NCBI RefSeq assembly: GCF_001613325.1
Contig: NZ_BDCD01000002.1
Span: 310,001 to 374,000, forward strand
From: Nocardia yamanashiensis NBRC 100130
Lineage (GTDB): Bacteria > Actinomycetota > Actinomycetes > Mycobacteriales > Mycobacteriaceae
Length of the DNA stretch: 64,000 nt
Reading direction: 5' to 3'
Positions 18,815-27,542 of the stretch are shown here, in pieces. The notes under the pieces are model-generated. The model was not told where the DNA came from and made no database searches. It saw nothing but the letters and a program-made list of their open reading frames with translations. A program made the translations under genes and the position numbers. Within the stretch, counting starts at the first letter, position 1; the number at the start of each line of letters is the position of its first letter.

Positions 18815-19461
18815 TCATCCGCTCGGATATCCGGAGAGCCTGGCCGCGGCACCCTCCTGCATCGCGGGCACCACGCGCAGCGCGAGCATGCCGATTTCCA
18901 ACGTCCACTTCGGCTGAATCGGTGCTCGCCGGTGCGATTCCATCAAATGAGCGGTTCGCACCGGCGTCGGCCCCGGACGATGCGGTCGACCGCAACGGCG
19001 GACACGGATGGCGAATCGTGTTGGAGGAATTCCTGGAAACCAACTCGAATCACCATCTGCCCGTTTGTATCTCGAAGCCCGCGAACTTCTAGTGATCTGA
19101 GGTATTGGGCGGGGAGTTGACACTCGGCGTGCACGCGGTCCGCTGTCGTGCCGGGGCACGGAGTCGGTCCTGATCCGGTTGGTGAGGTCCTCGGGTGGTC
19201 TCAGGTCGCGGTGAACCGGAACGCGCGCCAGATTGCTGACAGATTGCTATGGTGGGCGAATTGCTCACTGTGAAGCCCGGTGTGCCCGGCTAGGCGATGT
19301 ATTGAGCGCGGGTAGCGCGTGATTGCCTACCAGGTCCTGTGCCCGGCTGATGCTCGAGCGACTGTGGTTCATCTCGCGAGAGATCTGCGAGTCACGGCGC
19401 CGCGCAGGGTCCTGGGCGCATATGAGTTCTGCGACCTGGTGTCAGGATTTACCAGCAGCCG

Positions 19462-19623
19462 TGGGCTGATCTGCGTGCGCACATCGTGTGCGGGCTCTTC
19501 GCCTGCTACAAGATCTCTCGCGACGCCATCTTCCTCGACGCTCTGCCGCACAACCCTGCTGGGAAGGTACTCAAACGTAACTTCCACGACAACCCCGGCC
19601 CGAGCGAATCTATTCGTCCATGA
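19462..19623 (+). pseudogene. C-terminal remnant of an acyl-CoA synthetase (FadD-like)
   Basis: Reading the frame that ends at TGA 19621-19623 gives WADLRAHIVCGLF, then ACYKISRDAIFLDALPHN and PAGKVLKRNFHD. This is the characteristic last segment of AMP-forming acyl-CoA ligases (xLRAHCxxxLAxFKVPRxVxFxDxLPxNxxGKxLKR), including the catalytic Lys in the GKVLKR motif. Upstream the frame is broken by stop codons within about 100 bp (for example 19423-19425) and no other ligase motif is recognisable, so only about 54 codons survive. It has no start or SD. Confidence 0.8.
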
Positions 19624-19675
19624 CCGGGCAGATTCGGCAACCTGACAGGGCGAATCGGTGGGACCTGGGAGGAAA

Positions 19676-19731
19676 GCAGTGCCATTTTGAGTGCCATTCT
19701 GCGGCCGGAATGGTGGGAATCCAGAGGTTTC
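19676..19731 (+). repeat. 56-bp direct repeat, right copy
   Basis: Second copy of the 18577-18632 repeat, about 1.1 kb downstream in the same orientation. A separate 16-bp match, CGGCAACCTGACAGGG, occurs at 18211-18226 and 19635-19650. Confidence 0.75.
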
Positions 19732-20043
19732 GGCCCCGCCACCATGCGACGAAGGCCCTGGTGGATCGACTCACACGCCATATCTGGGTAGTCCCAGTCG
19801 CTGCCGTCCGTGTTCTTGCGGCGGCCCAATTTCTCGAACTTCGAACCGGACCCGGCGCTAGCTCCGGTGGTACGGCGCATCGACGAGTGGCGGTGCATCG
19901 TGCGCCTGACCTATCGAGAGTTGGAGGGCTGCGTTGTAGTCATTGCCTGGGGTGCCAGCGACGCGATTCCGCCTGGTGCATTTTCGCGTCCGGCCCGTGC
20001 CCTGGAACTGAAAGTTCACAGAGCACGGGCTCGGCTTCTGTCG

Positions 20044-22191
20044 TCAGTCGCGGAGGGAAACAGGCACCTGGAATCGGTCGCCGTACTTGGCAGCGAGTTC
20101 GTCGGCGCGACGTACGAACGCGGCCCTGCCCTCGGCGGCGTAGCCGGAGATGAACTGGTGCACACCACCGGTCCATGCCGGATAGCCGATTCCGAAGATC
20201 GAGCCGATATTGGCGTCGGCCGAGGCGGTGAGCACGCCCTCGTCGAAACACTTCTGGGTTTCGATGGCCTCGACGAACAGCATCCGGTCGATGAGATCAC
20301 GGATCGGCGTGGTCTCGCCTGCGGTCGTGTTGTAGCGCGTGCGCAGGCCCGGCCACAACCTGAGTCGCTTGCCGTGTTCGTCGTACTCGTAGAAGCCCGC
20401 CTTCTCGAGTCGGCCGGGACGGCCCTGCTCCAGCATGAACTCCATGACGTGGTGGGCGGGGTGGTCCGACGGCAACGTCGCGTCGCCGCGTTCCGCGGCT
20501 TCGCGGGCCTCGAGCGCGACCTTCTGCATGAGCTTCAAGTTGAGCTCGTCGGCGAGTTGCAGTGGGGCGGCGGGGTATCCGGCTTGCGAACCGGCTTGTT
20601 CGATGGTCGCCGGTTCGATGCCCTCGGCCAGCATCGCGATCGCCTCGTGGATGAAGGTGCCGATGACACGTGAGGTGAAGAATCCACGGCTGTCGTTGAC
20701 GACGATCGGCGTCTTGCGGATCGACAGGGTGTAGTCGAAGACGCGGGCCAGGGCTTCGTCGGAAGTCTGCTCACCCCTGATGATTTCGACGAGCGGCATC
20801 TTGTCGACCGGTGAGAAGAAGTGGATGCCGATGAAATCCTGCTGACGCTTCACCCCGGTCGCGAGTCCGGTGATCGGCAGGGTGGAGGTGTTCGATCCCA
20901 GAAGCGCGTCCGGCTCGACGATGTCCTCGATCTCTTGGAACACCTTGTGTTTGAGTTCGGTGTTCTCGAAGACTGCTTCGATGACGAAGTCGACGCCTGC
21001 GAGGTCGGCTGCCGATGCTGTCGGGGTGATGCGGTCCAGGAGCGTTTTCGACTTCTGCTCGGTGGTCTTGCCCCGGGCGAGCGCTTTGGCCTCGAGCTTC
21101 TCGCTGTAGTTCTTGCCGCGCTCGGCAGCTTCGAGCGTGACGTCCTTGAGGACGACTTCGTAGCCTGCCTGTGCGGAGACGTAGGCGATGCCCGCGCCCA
21201 TCATGCCCGCGCCGAGGACGCCGATCTTCCGGATTTCGCGTGTGCGAACGCCTTTCGGGCGGGAGCCGCCATTGTTGATCGACTGCAGGTCGAGGAAGAA
21301 CGCCTGCATCATGTTCTTCGCGACCGGGCCGGTCACCAGGGAGACGAAGTAGCGCGACTCGATCAGCGACGCGTCGTCGAAACCGACCTGCGAGCCCTCT
21401 ACCGCGGCCGCCATGATGGCCCGCGGTGCGGGCATGTTCGTGCCCTTGAGCTGCTTGCGCAGGTTGGCCGGGTAGGCGGGGAGGCTCGCCGCGAGCGCGG
21501 GCGTCGACGGATCGCCGCCCGGGATCTTGAATCCCTTGGCGTCCCACGGTTGCACGCACCGGTCCGGGTTCGCCTTGATCCACGTCTTCGCGGCGGGCAC
21601 GAGCTCCTCGACGGAGGCGACCAGCTCGTCGACCAGCCCGAGATCCTTCGCTTTCGCCGGGCTGTGGCGCGGGCCCTGCAGCAGCACGCCCATCAGTGCG
21701 TTCTGGATGCCGAGCATCCGCACGGTGCGAGTGATGCCGCCGCCTGCCGGAAGCAGCCCGAGGGTGACTTCCGGCAGGCCGATCTGGCTGCCTTTCACCT
21801 CGGCCGCGATGCGGTGGTGGCAGGCGAGCGCGATCTCGAGGCCGCCGCCGAGCGCCGCACCGTTGACGGCCGCGACGACCGGCTTGCCGAGTAGTTCGAG
21901 CCGGCGCAGCGCTCCCTTGATCTGGGCGAGCTCATCCATGACCGCCTGCGCCTGGTCCGGCGTAGTACGGATCATGTCCTTGATGTCCCCGCCCGCGAAG
22001 AAGGTCTTCTTCGCCGAGGTGAGCACGACGCCGGTGATGTCGTCGCGCTCGGCTTCGAGCCGGTCGACCGTCGCGGTCATCGACGCCTTGTACAAGTCGT
22101 TCATGGTGTTGGCGCCCTGATTCGGGTCGTCCATGGTCAGCACGACGATGCCGTCGGCGTCGCGCTCCCAGCCGATCATGTTGTCCGTCAT
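20044..22191 (-). CDS. fadB: Trifunctional-type fatty acid oxidation alpha subunit FadB (enoyl-CoA hydratase / 3-hydroxyacyl-CoA dehydrogenase)
   Basis: The 715-aa protein has an N-terminal crotonase domain (about 1-190), where ALGGGLEIALACHH and GLPEVTLGLLPAGGG both keep the catalytic Glu residues. The NAD-binding dehydrogenase domain begins at KIGVLGAGMMGAGIAYVSAQ (about 320) and includes the catalytic His in IGIHFFSPVDKMPLVEII. The C-terminal 3HCDH helical domain follows. It hydrates enoyl-CoA and oxidises the 3-hydroxyacyl-CoA. fadA lies 6 bp upstream on the same strand, giving the usual fadA-fadB beta-oxidation unit. A second, similar pair starts at 61904. Confidence 0.95.
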   Translation of the reverse strand: MTDNMIGWERDADGIVVLTMDDPNQGANTMNDLYKASMTATVDRLEAERDDITGVVLTSAKKTFFAGGDIKDMIRTTPDQAQAVMDELAQIKGALRRLELLGKPVVAAVNGAALGGGLEIALACHHRIAAEVKGSQIGLPEVTLGLLPAGGGITRTVRMLGIQNALMGVLLQGPRHSPAKAKDLGLVDELVASVEELVPAAKTWIKANPDRCVQPWDAKGFKIPGGDPSTPALAASLPAYPANLRKQLKGTNMPAPRAIMAAAVEGSQVGFDDASLIESRYFVSLVTGPVAKNMMQAFFLDLQSINNGGSRPKGVRTREIRKIGVLGAGMMGAGIAYVSAQAGYEVVLKDVTLEAAERGKNYSEKLEAKALARGKTTEQKSKTLLDRITPTASAADLAGVDFVIEAVFENTELKHKVFQEIEDIVEPDALLGSNTSTLPITGLATGVKRQQDFIGIHFFSPVDKMPLVEIIRGEQTSDEALARVFDYTLSIRKTPIVVNDSRGFFTSRVIGTFIHEAIAMLAEGIEPATIEQAGSQAGYPAAPLQLADELNLKLMQKVALEAREAAERGDATLPSDHPAHHVMEFMLEQGRPGRLEKAGFYEYDEHGKRLRLWPGLRTRYNTTAGETTPIRDLIDRMLFVEAIETQKCFDEGVLTASADANIGSIFGIGYPAWTGGVHQFISGYAAEGRAAFVRRADELAAKYGDRFQVPVSLRD

Positions 22192-22197
22192 GGCGAA

Positions 22198-23409
22198 TCA
22201 AACCCTCTCGATGATCGTGGCGACGCCCATACCGCCCGCCACACAGAGCGTGAGCAGCGCGTACCTGCCGTTGCGGCGCTCGAGCTCGTCGATCATGGTG
22301 CCGGTGATCATCGCGCCGGTAGCGCCGAGCGGATGGCCCATCGCGATCGCGCCGCCGTTGACGTTCAGCTTCTCGTCCGGGATGTTCAGATCCCTCTGGT
22401 ACTTCAGGACGACAGCGGCGAACGCCTCGTTGATCTCGAAGAGATCGATGTCCTCGACCGTCAATCCCGCGAGGGCGAGCGCCTTCTCGGTGGCCGGTGT
22501 CGGACCGGTCAGCATGATGGTGGCGTCCGCGCCGCTGACCGCGGTCGCGACGACGCGGGCCCGCGGGGTCAGGCCCGAGGCCCGCCCGGCTTCCTCGGTA
22601 CCGAGCAGCAGCAGCGCTGCGCCGTCGACGATGCCCGAGCTGTTACCGCCGTGGTGCACGTGCTCGATCCGTTCGACCCAGTGGTACTTCTGCAGCGCCA
22701 CCGCGTCGAATCCGCCCGTCTCGCCGAGGGCGGCGAAGGAAGGCTTCAGTTTCGCGAGATCCGCGGCGGTGGTGCCGGGACGCATGTGCTCATCGTGGTC
22801 GAGCACGATCAGGCCGTTGATGTCCTTGACCGGGACCACACTCTTGGCGAAGTAGCCGCCGGTCCAGGCTGCGTGCGCGAGTTCCTGCGAGCGCGCCGCG
22901 TAGGTATCGACGTCTTCGCGGCTGAAGCCTTCCATGGTGGCGATCAAGTCGGCGCCGATGCCCTGCGGCGCGAAACCGATGTCGTAGTTGGTCGCCGGAT
23001 CGGCCACGATGGCCCCGCCATCCGAGCCCATCGGGACCCGCGACATGGACTCGACGCCACCGGCGAGCACGAGATCGTCGAAGCCCGAACGGACCTTCTG
23101 CGCGGCCAGATTGACCGTCTCGAGGCCCGACCCGCAGAAGCGGTTCAGCTGCACGCCGCCCACCGTGTTCGGCATCTTCGCGGCGAGGACCGCGGTGCGC
23201 GCGATGTCACCGCCCTGGTCGCCGAGCGGGGAGACGACGCCGAGCAGGACGTCGGAGATGCGATCCTCGTCCAGATCGGGGAATCGGCTCCGGAGTTCCT
23301 CGATCAGCCCGACGACCAGATCGACAGGCTTCACCGAATGCAGTGCGCCCTTTTTGACTTTGCCGCGTGGCGTACGGAGCGCCTCGAATATGAATGCCTC
23401 GGTCGGCAC
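22198..23409 (-). CDS. fadA: Acetyl-CoA C-acetyltransferase FadA (beta-ketothiolase)
   Basis: The 403-aa thiolase has the nucleophile Cys92 in [17 protein letters not shown] (about 335), the catalytic His in [11 protein letters not shown] (about 365), and the second Cys in LCVAGGMG near the C-terminus. It performs the final thiolytic cleavage of 3-ketoacyl-CoA. ATG 23409 has a GAAAGGAA-type SD. It precedes fadB in one operon. The operator-like palindrome at 23462-23479 lies in the divergent region to the phosphotransferase gene, which suggests TetR control. Confidence 0.95.
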   Translation of the reverse strand: MPTEAFIFEALRTPRGKVKKGALHSVKPVDLVVGLIEELRSRFPDLDEDRISDVLLGVVSPLGDQGGDIARTAVLAAKMPNTVGGVQLNRFCGSGLETVNLAAQKVRSGFDDLVLAGGVESMSRVPMGSDGGAIVADPATNYDIGFAPQGIGADLIATMEGFSREDVDTYAARSQELAHAAWTGGYFAKSVVPVKDINGLIVLDHDEHMRPGTTAADLAKLKPSFAALGETGGFDAVALQKYHWVERIEHVHHGGNSSGIVDGAALLLLGTEEAGRASGLTPRARVVATAVSGADATIMLTGPTPATEKALALAGLTVEDIDLFEINEAFAAVVLKYQRDLNIPDEKLNVNGGAIAMGHPLGATGAMITGTMIDELERRNGRYALLTLCVAGGMGVATIIERV

Positions 23410-23461
23410 GTCGTAGTTCCTTTCGGTCGCAAGGGATGGACCGCTCGCGATGCTAACAGAG

Positions 23462-23479
23462 TGGCCGTACGGACGGTCA
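23462..23479. promoter_or_regulatory. TetR-type operator site 1
   Basis: TGGCCGTACGGACGGTCA, one mismatch to TGACYG-N6-CGGTCA. It lies in the 88-bp divergent region between fadA (minus) and the phosphotransferase gene (plus). Confidence 0.75.
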
Positions 23480-23497
23480 GTATGTCACTCTGGGATC

Positions 23498-24547
23498 GTG
23501 CTGAAGAACGTTGATCCCACGACCTGTCTGACCACAGACCTGCTCGACGAGGCGCTCGCGGGCGTTCGGGGCGATGCGAAGGTCGTCGGATTGTCGAGCG
23601 TCGCGGTCGGCACCGGTCAGGTGGCGGTGAGCGTGCGGCTCACCATCGACTACGACCGGCCGACGGTGGCGCCTCGGCGCCTGATCGCGAAGTTCGCCGA
23701 CCCGGATCCCGAACGCCGGCGACAAGTGCGGCGGGAGGGCGCATACGAACGAGAGGTGCGCTTCTATCGTGAGCTCGCGCCGCGGGTGCAGGTGTGCACA
23801 CCGAACGTCCACGCGGCCGAATTCTCCTCCGGGACAGGTGATTTCCTGCTGCTGCTCGAGGATCTGACCCCCGCGCGGCAGGGTGACCAGTTGGCCGGCT
23901 GCACCGCCGAAGTAGCTGCCACGGCGATGGACCAGATCGCCGGCCTGCATGCTCCGTGCTGGGGTGAGGACCGCTGGCGGGAGCTGCCGTGGCTGCGCCG
24001 GGATCGACCCGGTATCGCCGCGGTGACCCCGCGCCTGTGGGCGGGCTTTCAAGACCGGTACTCGGGGCTGATCAGTGAGGAGATCCGCTGTGCCGGGGAA
24101 CTTTTCGTCGAACACCTCGACTCCTGGCTGTCGTGTGAGACAGGCCATCGAACCGTGGTGCATCGTGACTTCCGGTTGGACAATGTCCTGATCGGAGAAC
24201 AGGGCTCGATGGCCGTCGTCGACTGGCAGACGTGCGCTATCGGGTCCGGTCCGGAGGACGTGGCCTACTTTCTCGGTAGCGGTCTGCCTGCCGAGCTGCG
24301 GCACACGCTGGAGGAAGACCTGGTCAGGCGCTACCACGACCGCATTGTCGAGCTCGGCGTCGGCGGCTATTCGTGGGCCGAGTGCTGGCGGGACTACCGC
24401 CGTGGCGCGTGGCACGGAATGCTGATGTCGATCAATGCCGCCATGCTCGCCCGGCGCACGGAACGTGGGGATCGGATGTTTCTCACCATGGCGCAGCGAT
24501 ACGCGCGCCAGGTGCTCGAACTGAACTCGGCGGAGGCGCTGTCGTGA
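23498..24547 (+). CDS. Phosphotransferase of the APH / ecdysteroid-kinase-like superfamily
   Basis: The 349-aa protein-kinase-fold enzyme has a Lys-containing RRLIAKFADPD region (about 65-75), the catalytic loop VVHRDFRLDNVLIGEQ (Brenner motif HxDxxxxN, about 224-239) and the metal-binding Asp in MAVVDWQTCAIGSGPEDVAYFL. The EcKL/DUF1679 and APH families phosphorylate small hydroxylated molecules, including steroids in animals. Actinobacterial members often sit in acyl-CoA or steroid catabolic clusters with unknown substrates. GTG 23498 is the first start downstream of the operator. It overlaps the LLM gene by 4 bp. Confidence 0.85.
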   Translation: MLKNVDPTTCLTTDLLDEALAGVRGDAKVVGLSSVAVGTGQVAVSVRLTIDYDRPTVAPRRLIAKFADPDPERRRQVRREGAYEREVRFYRELAPRVQVCTPNVHAAEFSSGTGDFLLLLEDLTPARQGDQLAGCTAEVAATAMDQIAGLHAPCWGEDRWRELPWLRRDRPGIAAVTPRLWAGFQDRYSGLISEEIRCAGELFVEHLDSWLSCETGHRTVVHRDFRLDNVLIGEQGSMAVVDWQTCAIGSGPEDVAYFLGSGLPAELRHTLEEDLVRRYHDRIVELGVGGYSWAECWRDYRRGAWHGMLMSINAAMLARRTERGDRMFLTMAQRYARQVLELNSAEALS

Positions 24548-25578
24548 ATCGTGAGCTGGGCTGCTATCTGCTCGCGGGCGCGAGCGCCGATCCGCGCAAG
24601 ATCATCGAGGAAGTCCATGCCGCGGAGGAGTTGAACCTCGGCACGGCCTTCCTGTCCGAGCGGTTCGACGTCAAGGAGGCCGTCACGCTGTCCGGGGCCG
24701 CCGGCGCCGCCTCCGAGCGCATCCGGATCGCCACGGCGGCAACCAATCACAACACCCGCCATCCCATGGTGACCGCCTCCTACGCGACCACGATGCATCG
24801 GCTGACCCGGGGGCGCTTCATGCTCGGACTCGGGCGCGGTGGCGCACAGGCCTTCGCTGCCTGGAACCTCCCCGCGGTGACGACCGCGCAACTGGAGGAT
24901 TTCGCCGGCCTCATGCGGCGGCTGTGGCGCGGCGAGACCGTCCGTGATCACGACGGCCCGGCAGGTCGCTACACCCGCCTGCGGCTCGATCCGCGCTTCG
25001 ACGAGCCGATTCCACTCGGCTTGGTGGCCTTCGGCCCGCAGACTCTCGCGCTCGGCGGCCGGGCGTTCGACGAGGTCGTGCTGCACACCTACTTCACCGA
25101 CGAGACCTTGGCGCGTTCGGTGCGCATTGTGAAGGAGGCGGCCGAACGCGCGGGGCGGGATCCGGCGTCGGTGCGGGTGTGGTCCTGCTACGCGACCATC
25201 GGTGACCACATTCCGGAGTCCCGCCGCCTGCGTGCGACCGTCGGCAGGCTGGCGACCTACCTCCAGCTCTACGGGGACCTGCTGGTCTCCACCAATCGCT
25301 GGGATCCCGTTGTCCTCACCCGTTTTCGATCCGATCCGGTGGTCGCCGGCGTTCGTGGGGCGATCGACGCGGTCGCGAGTGATGATCAGCTCGAGCACAT
25401 TTCGGGTCTACTGCCCGCGGAATGGCTGAGCGCCGCGGCGCGGGGGAGCGCGCGGCAGTGCGCGGCGGCCGTCCGCGCCCAGTTGAGCGCGGGCGCGGAC
25501 GCTGTGATCATGCACGGTGCCACGCCGAGCGAGCTGGCGCCGGTGGTCGCCGCCTACCGGGAATCCGCTGCCGGGTAG
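24544..25578 (+). CDS. LLM-class F420-dependent oxidoreductase (TIGR03857-type)
   Basis: A 344-aa TIM-barrel protein of the luciferase-like family. It opens with ELGCYLLAGASADPRKIIEE and AEELNLGTAFLSERF, continues with HPMVTASYATTMHRLTRGRF and the LGLGRGGAQAFAAW motif, features of the F420-dependent subgroup rather than flavin monooxygenases. It probably moves a hydride between F420H2 and a keto, alcohol or alkene group of the substrate. It is coupled to the preceding phosphotransferase by GTGA overlap, which suggests successive steps or a shared substrate. The substrate is unknown. Confidence 0.88.
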   Translation: MNRELGCYLLAGASADPRKIIEEVHAAEELNLGTAFLSERFDVKEAVTLSGAAGAASERIRIATAATNHNTRHPMVTASYATTMHRLTRGRFMLGLGRGGAQAFAAWNLPAVTTAQLEDFAGLMRRLWRGETVRDHDGPAGRYTRLRLDPRFDEPIPLGLVAFGPQTLALGGRAFDEVVLHTYFTDETLARSVRIVKEAAERAGRDPASVRVWSCYATIGDHIPESRRLRATVGRLATYLQLYGDLLVSTNRWDPVVLTRFRSDPVVAGVRGAIDAVASDDQLEHISGLLPAEWLSAAARGSARQCAAAVRAQLSAGADAVIMHGATPSELAPVVAAYRESAAG

Positions 25579-25608
25579 CGCTCCGAAGTCATTTCGCCCC
25601 AGGATGAT

Positions 25609-26397
25609 TCAGTGGTGACCGGCGAGCCACGCCTGTGCGTTGGCGAAGAAGTCGGGGTGGCAGATCAACTCGGCCTGGGCTCGGGGCTCGATATCGAGCA
25701 GGGTGGTCTCGAGGTCGGCGCGCACCGACAGGCGCAGGGTTTCCTTGATCGTGCGCGACGCATGGGCGGGGATGCGCGCCCACCGTTCGGCGAGCTCGAT
25801 AGAGGCCGCGAGCGCATCGTCGGCGACCCGGCTGACCAGGCCGAGGCGCAAGGCCGCATCCGGGCCGATGGGTTCGCAGCTCAGCAGCAATTCGAGTGCG
25901 GCAGCGTGCCCGATGGTGGCTGGAAGGGTATGGGAGACACCGGTATCCGGCCCGATCGCCATCCTGGCGAAGGTCGCTCCGAACTTCGCGCCCGGCCCGG
26001 CGATGCGCAGGTCGCAACCCAGCGCCATACCGAGGCCGCCGCCGATGGCCGGGCCGTTGACCGCGGCGATCGTGGGTTGCGGTAGCCGAGCCAGTTCCAG
26101 CGAGAAGCTGTGCAGCTCCCGCATCCACGCGATGGTGGCGTCCACCTCGCGCGGCGCCATCTCATCCAGGCTGCTCAGATCCATGCCGGTGCAGAAGCCG
26201 CGCCCTGCGCCGGTCAGAACCACTACTCGCGTCTCCGGATCCTCGGCCACCGGGCGGATCGCCTGTGTCACCAGGGGAATGCTCGATGGGTTCATGGCAT
26301 TGAGCCGCGCCGGGCGGTCGAGTACCACCACCGTGACCCCCTCGGTCGGCCGCTCGATTCGGACGACATTCTGCTGTGTCGATACCGGGTCGGACAT
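25609..26397 (-). CDS. Crotonase-family protein lacking both canonical hydratase glutamates (PaaG-like isomerase candidate)
   Basis: The 262-aa crotonase has the oxyanion-hole segments GAGRGFCTGMDLSSL (about 65-79) and AVNGPAIGGGLGMALGCDL (about 112-130). The first catalytic Glu of hydratases is Gly here (GGGLG instead of GGGxE), and the second (LPE) is replaced in FGATFARMAIGPDTG. An Asp in the GPDTG position resembles PaaG-type isomerases, so double-bond isomerisation is more likely than hydration. Start ATG 26397 has GGGAG at good spacing. It is divergent from the hydrolase gene, with operator site 2 between them. Confidence 0.8.
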   Translation of the reverse strand: MSDPVSTQQNVVRIERPTEGVTVVVLDRPARLNAMNPSSIPLVTQAIRPVAEDPETRVVVLTGAGRGFCTGMDLSSLDEMAPREVDATIAWMRELHSFSLELARLPQPTIAAVNGPAIGGGLGMALGCDLRIAGPGAKFGATFARMAIGPDTGVSHTLPATIGHAAALELLLSCEPIGPDAALRLGLVSRVADDALAASIELAERWARIPAHASRTIKETLRLSVRADLETTLLDIEPRAQAELICHPDFFANAQAWLAGHH

Positions 26398-26412
26398 CGA
26401 AGCTCCCATTAT

Positions 26413-26430
26413 TGACTGTACGTGCGGTTA
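26413..26430. promoter_or_regulatory. TetR-type operator site 2
   Basis: TGACTGTACGTGCGGTTA, one mismatch to the consensus. It overlaps a plus-strand TTGACT (26412-26417) with TAGTCT 17 bp downstream, and on the minus strand abuts ATAATG, so it can block both divergent promoters. Confidence 0.75.
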
Positions 26431-26503
26431 GTTTTAGTCTTGCCACGTGACCGCGCTCACGTCAAGCGTGGTCGGGCTGATGCTGAGTACAAGGGAGTGC
26501 CGC

Positions 26504-27451
26504 ATGCCGAAATTCAAGAAAGCCCCGCCGGACGCCGGATGCAGCGGAATTTTGGCGCACCCGGAACCGCGGGAGGCTCGAACGGTGTACTCCGCGGACG
26601 GAACCGCGCTGCATGTTCGCGAGTACGGGCACCCGGCACTGGACCCGATCGTGCTGGTCCACGGGTGGTCGGTCGCCATCGAGTTCTGGAATCCGCAGAT
26701 CAACGCACTGGCGAGCGGCAACCGAGTGATCGCCTACGATCAGCGCGGCCATGGCCGCAGCGACGCGGGTACGCGCCCGTTCAGCGACCGTGTGCTCGCG
26801 GAGGATCTGTCGGCCGTGCTGGCCGCGACGATCGTGCCCGAAGCGCCCGCCACGGTGGTCGGGCACAGCATGGGCGGTGCGTCGGTGCTCGCCTGGGCGA
26901 AGTATTTCCGTGACGATGTCCTGCGCTACGTGGATTCGGCCCTGCTCGCCAACACCGCGACCGGGCTGTCGGAGGGCCCGGAAAGCATGAGCAGGCATCA
27001 GGATCGCTTGTCGCGGTGGCTGACCGCCATGGCTATCGCGCCCTTGCCCGCGCCGCCGCGCCGGTTGACCAGGTCGATGGTCCGCAGGACTGCGCTGACC
27101 CCGCAAGCGCCGTCGAACATGGTCGACTTCGTTCAGCGGTTGGGTGCGACCTGCCCTCGGCGGGTGCGGTCGCAGTGGGCCAAAGTGGTGCAGCGCATCG
27201 ACGCTTCGGAGGGTGTAAAAGCACTGCGGGTGCCGACAACCGTGCTGTACGGCGCTCTCGACGGCCTGCTGCCGCCACGTGAATCGGCGCGCACTGCGGA
27301 ACTGTTCCGCGCGGCCGGGCACCTCGACCGGGAAGTCGTACTGGCCGACAGCGGGCACAGCAGCAATATGCAGAACGCCGACGACTTCAATGCCGAGATC
27401 GTTCGCCTGCGTGGATTGTCGTCACGGCCGATCGGCCTGACCAGCTTCTGA
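26504..27451 (+). CDS. Alpha/beta hydrolase
   Basis: The 315-aa protein has the alpha/beta hydrolase order: oxyanion HG in PIVLVHGWSVAIEFW (about 50), RGHGRSD, the nucleophile elbow VVGHSMGGASV (Ser about 122), the acid in LYGALDGLLPP and the catalytic His in ADSGHSSNMQ. It resembles actinobacterial esterases/lipases of lipid catabolic clusters. ATG 26504 is preferred because AAGGGAG precedes it. A GTG at 26447 also fits a leaderless start from the operator-controlled promoter, which would add 19 residues. The likely substrate is an ester or lactone of the imported lipid. Confidence 0.85.
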   Translation: MPKFKKAPPDAGCSGILAHPEPREARTVYSADGTALHVREYGHPALDPIVLVHGWSVAIEFWNPQINALASGNRVIAYDQRGHGRSDAGTRPFSDRVLAEDLSAVLAATIVPEAPATVVGHSMGGASVLAWAKYFRDDVLRYVDSALLANTATGLSEGPESMSRHQDRLSRWLTAMAIAPLPAPPRRLTRSMVRRTALTPQAPSNMVDFVQRLGATCPRRVRSQWAKVVQRIDASEGVKALRVPTTVLYGALDGLLPPRESARTAELFRAAGHLDREVVLADSGHSSNMQNADDFNAEIVRLRGLSSRPIGLTSF

Positions 27452-27466
27452 CGCCGTTTCCCGGGC

Positions 27467-27484
27467 CGACTGTACGAACGGTCA
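27467..27484. promoter_or_regulatory. TetR-type operator site 3
   Basis: CGACTGTACGAACGGTCA, one mismatch to the consensus. It lies 58 bp upstream of the fadD GTG at 27543. Confidence 0.75.
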
Positions 27485-27542
27485 CAGAGGCCGCCGCGAA
27501 CTGACAAAAGTCCTTCAATACAGTGATTCACCAGGAGTATCC

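Larger units (their letters stand above)
17967..20043. other. Gene-poor, repeat-rich region (probable integration scar)
   Basis: About 2.1 kb without a convincing intact gene. Open frames of 60-190 codons exist on both strands but have no recognisable motifs, no good SDs and little GC3 bias. The stretch contains at least three repeat families (separate entries), a long hairpin and an acyl-CoA synthetase remnant. It separates the conserved DUF3039 end of the housekeeping region from the catabolic island. Confidence 0.7.

Noticed and set aside
18943..19134. Short minus-strand frame with a plausible helical composition (QYLRSLEVRGLRDTNGQM)
   Set aside because: Too short, no family recognised, weak start; could be a gene remnant but not supportable.
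19506..19898. 130-codon minus-strand frame in the repeat region
   Set aside because: It runs through the 56-bp repeat and antisense to the FadD remnant; no motif.
26447..26503. Leaderless GTG extension of the alpha/beta hydrolase
   Set aside because: Spacing to TAGTCT fits, but the ATG at 26504 has a good SD and the extra 19 residues show no conserved feature; kept only as an alternative.
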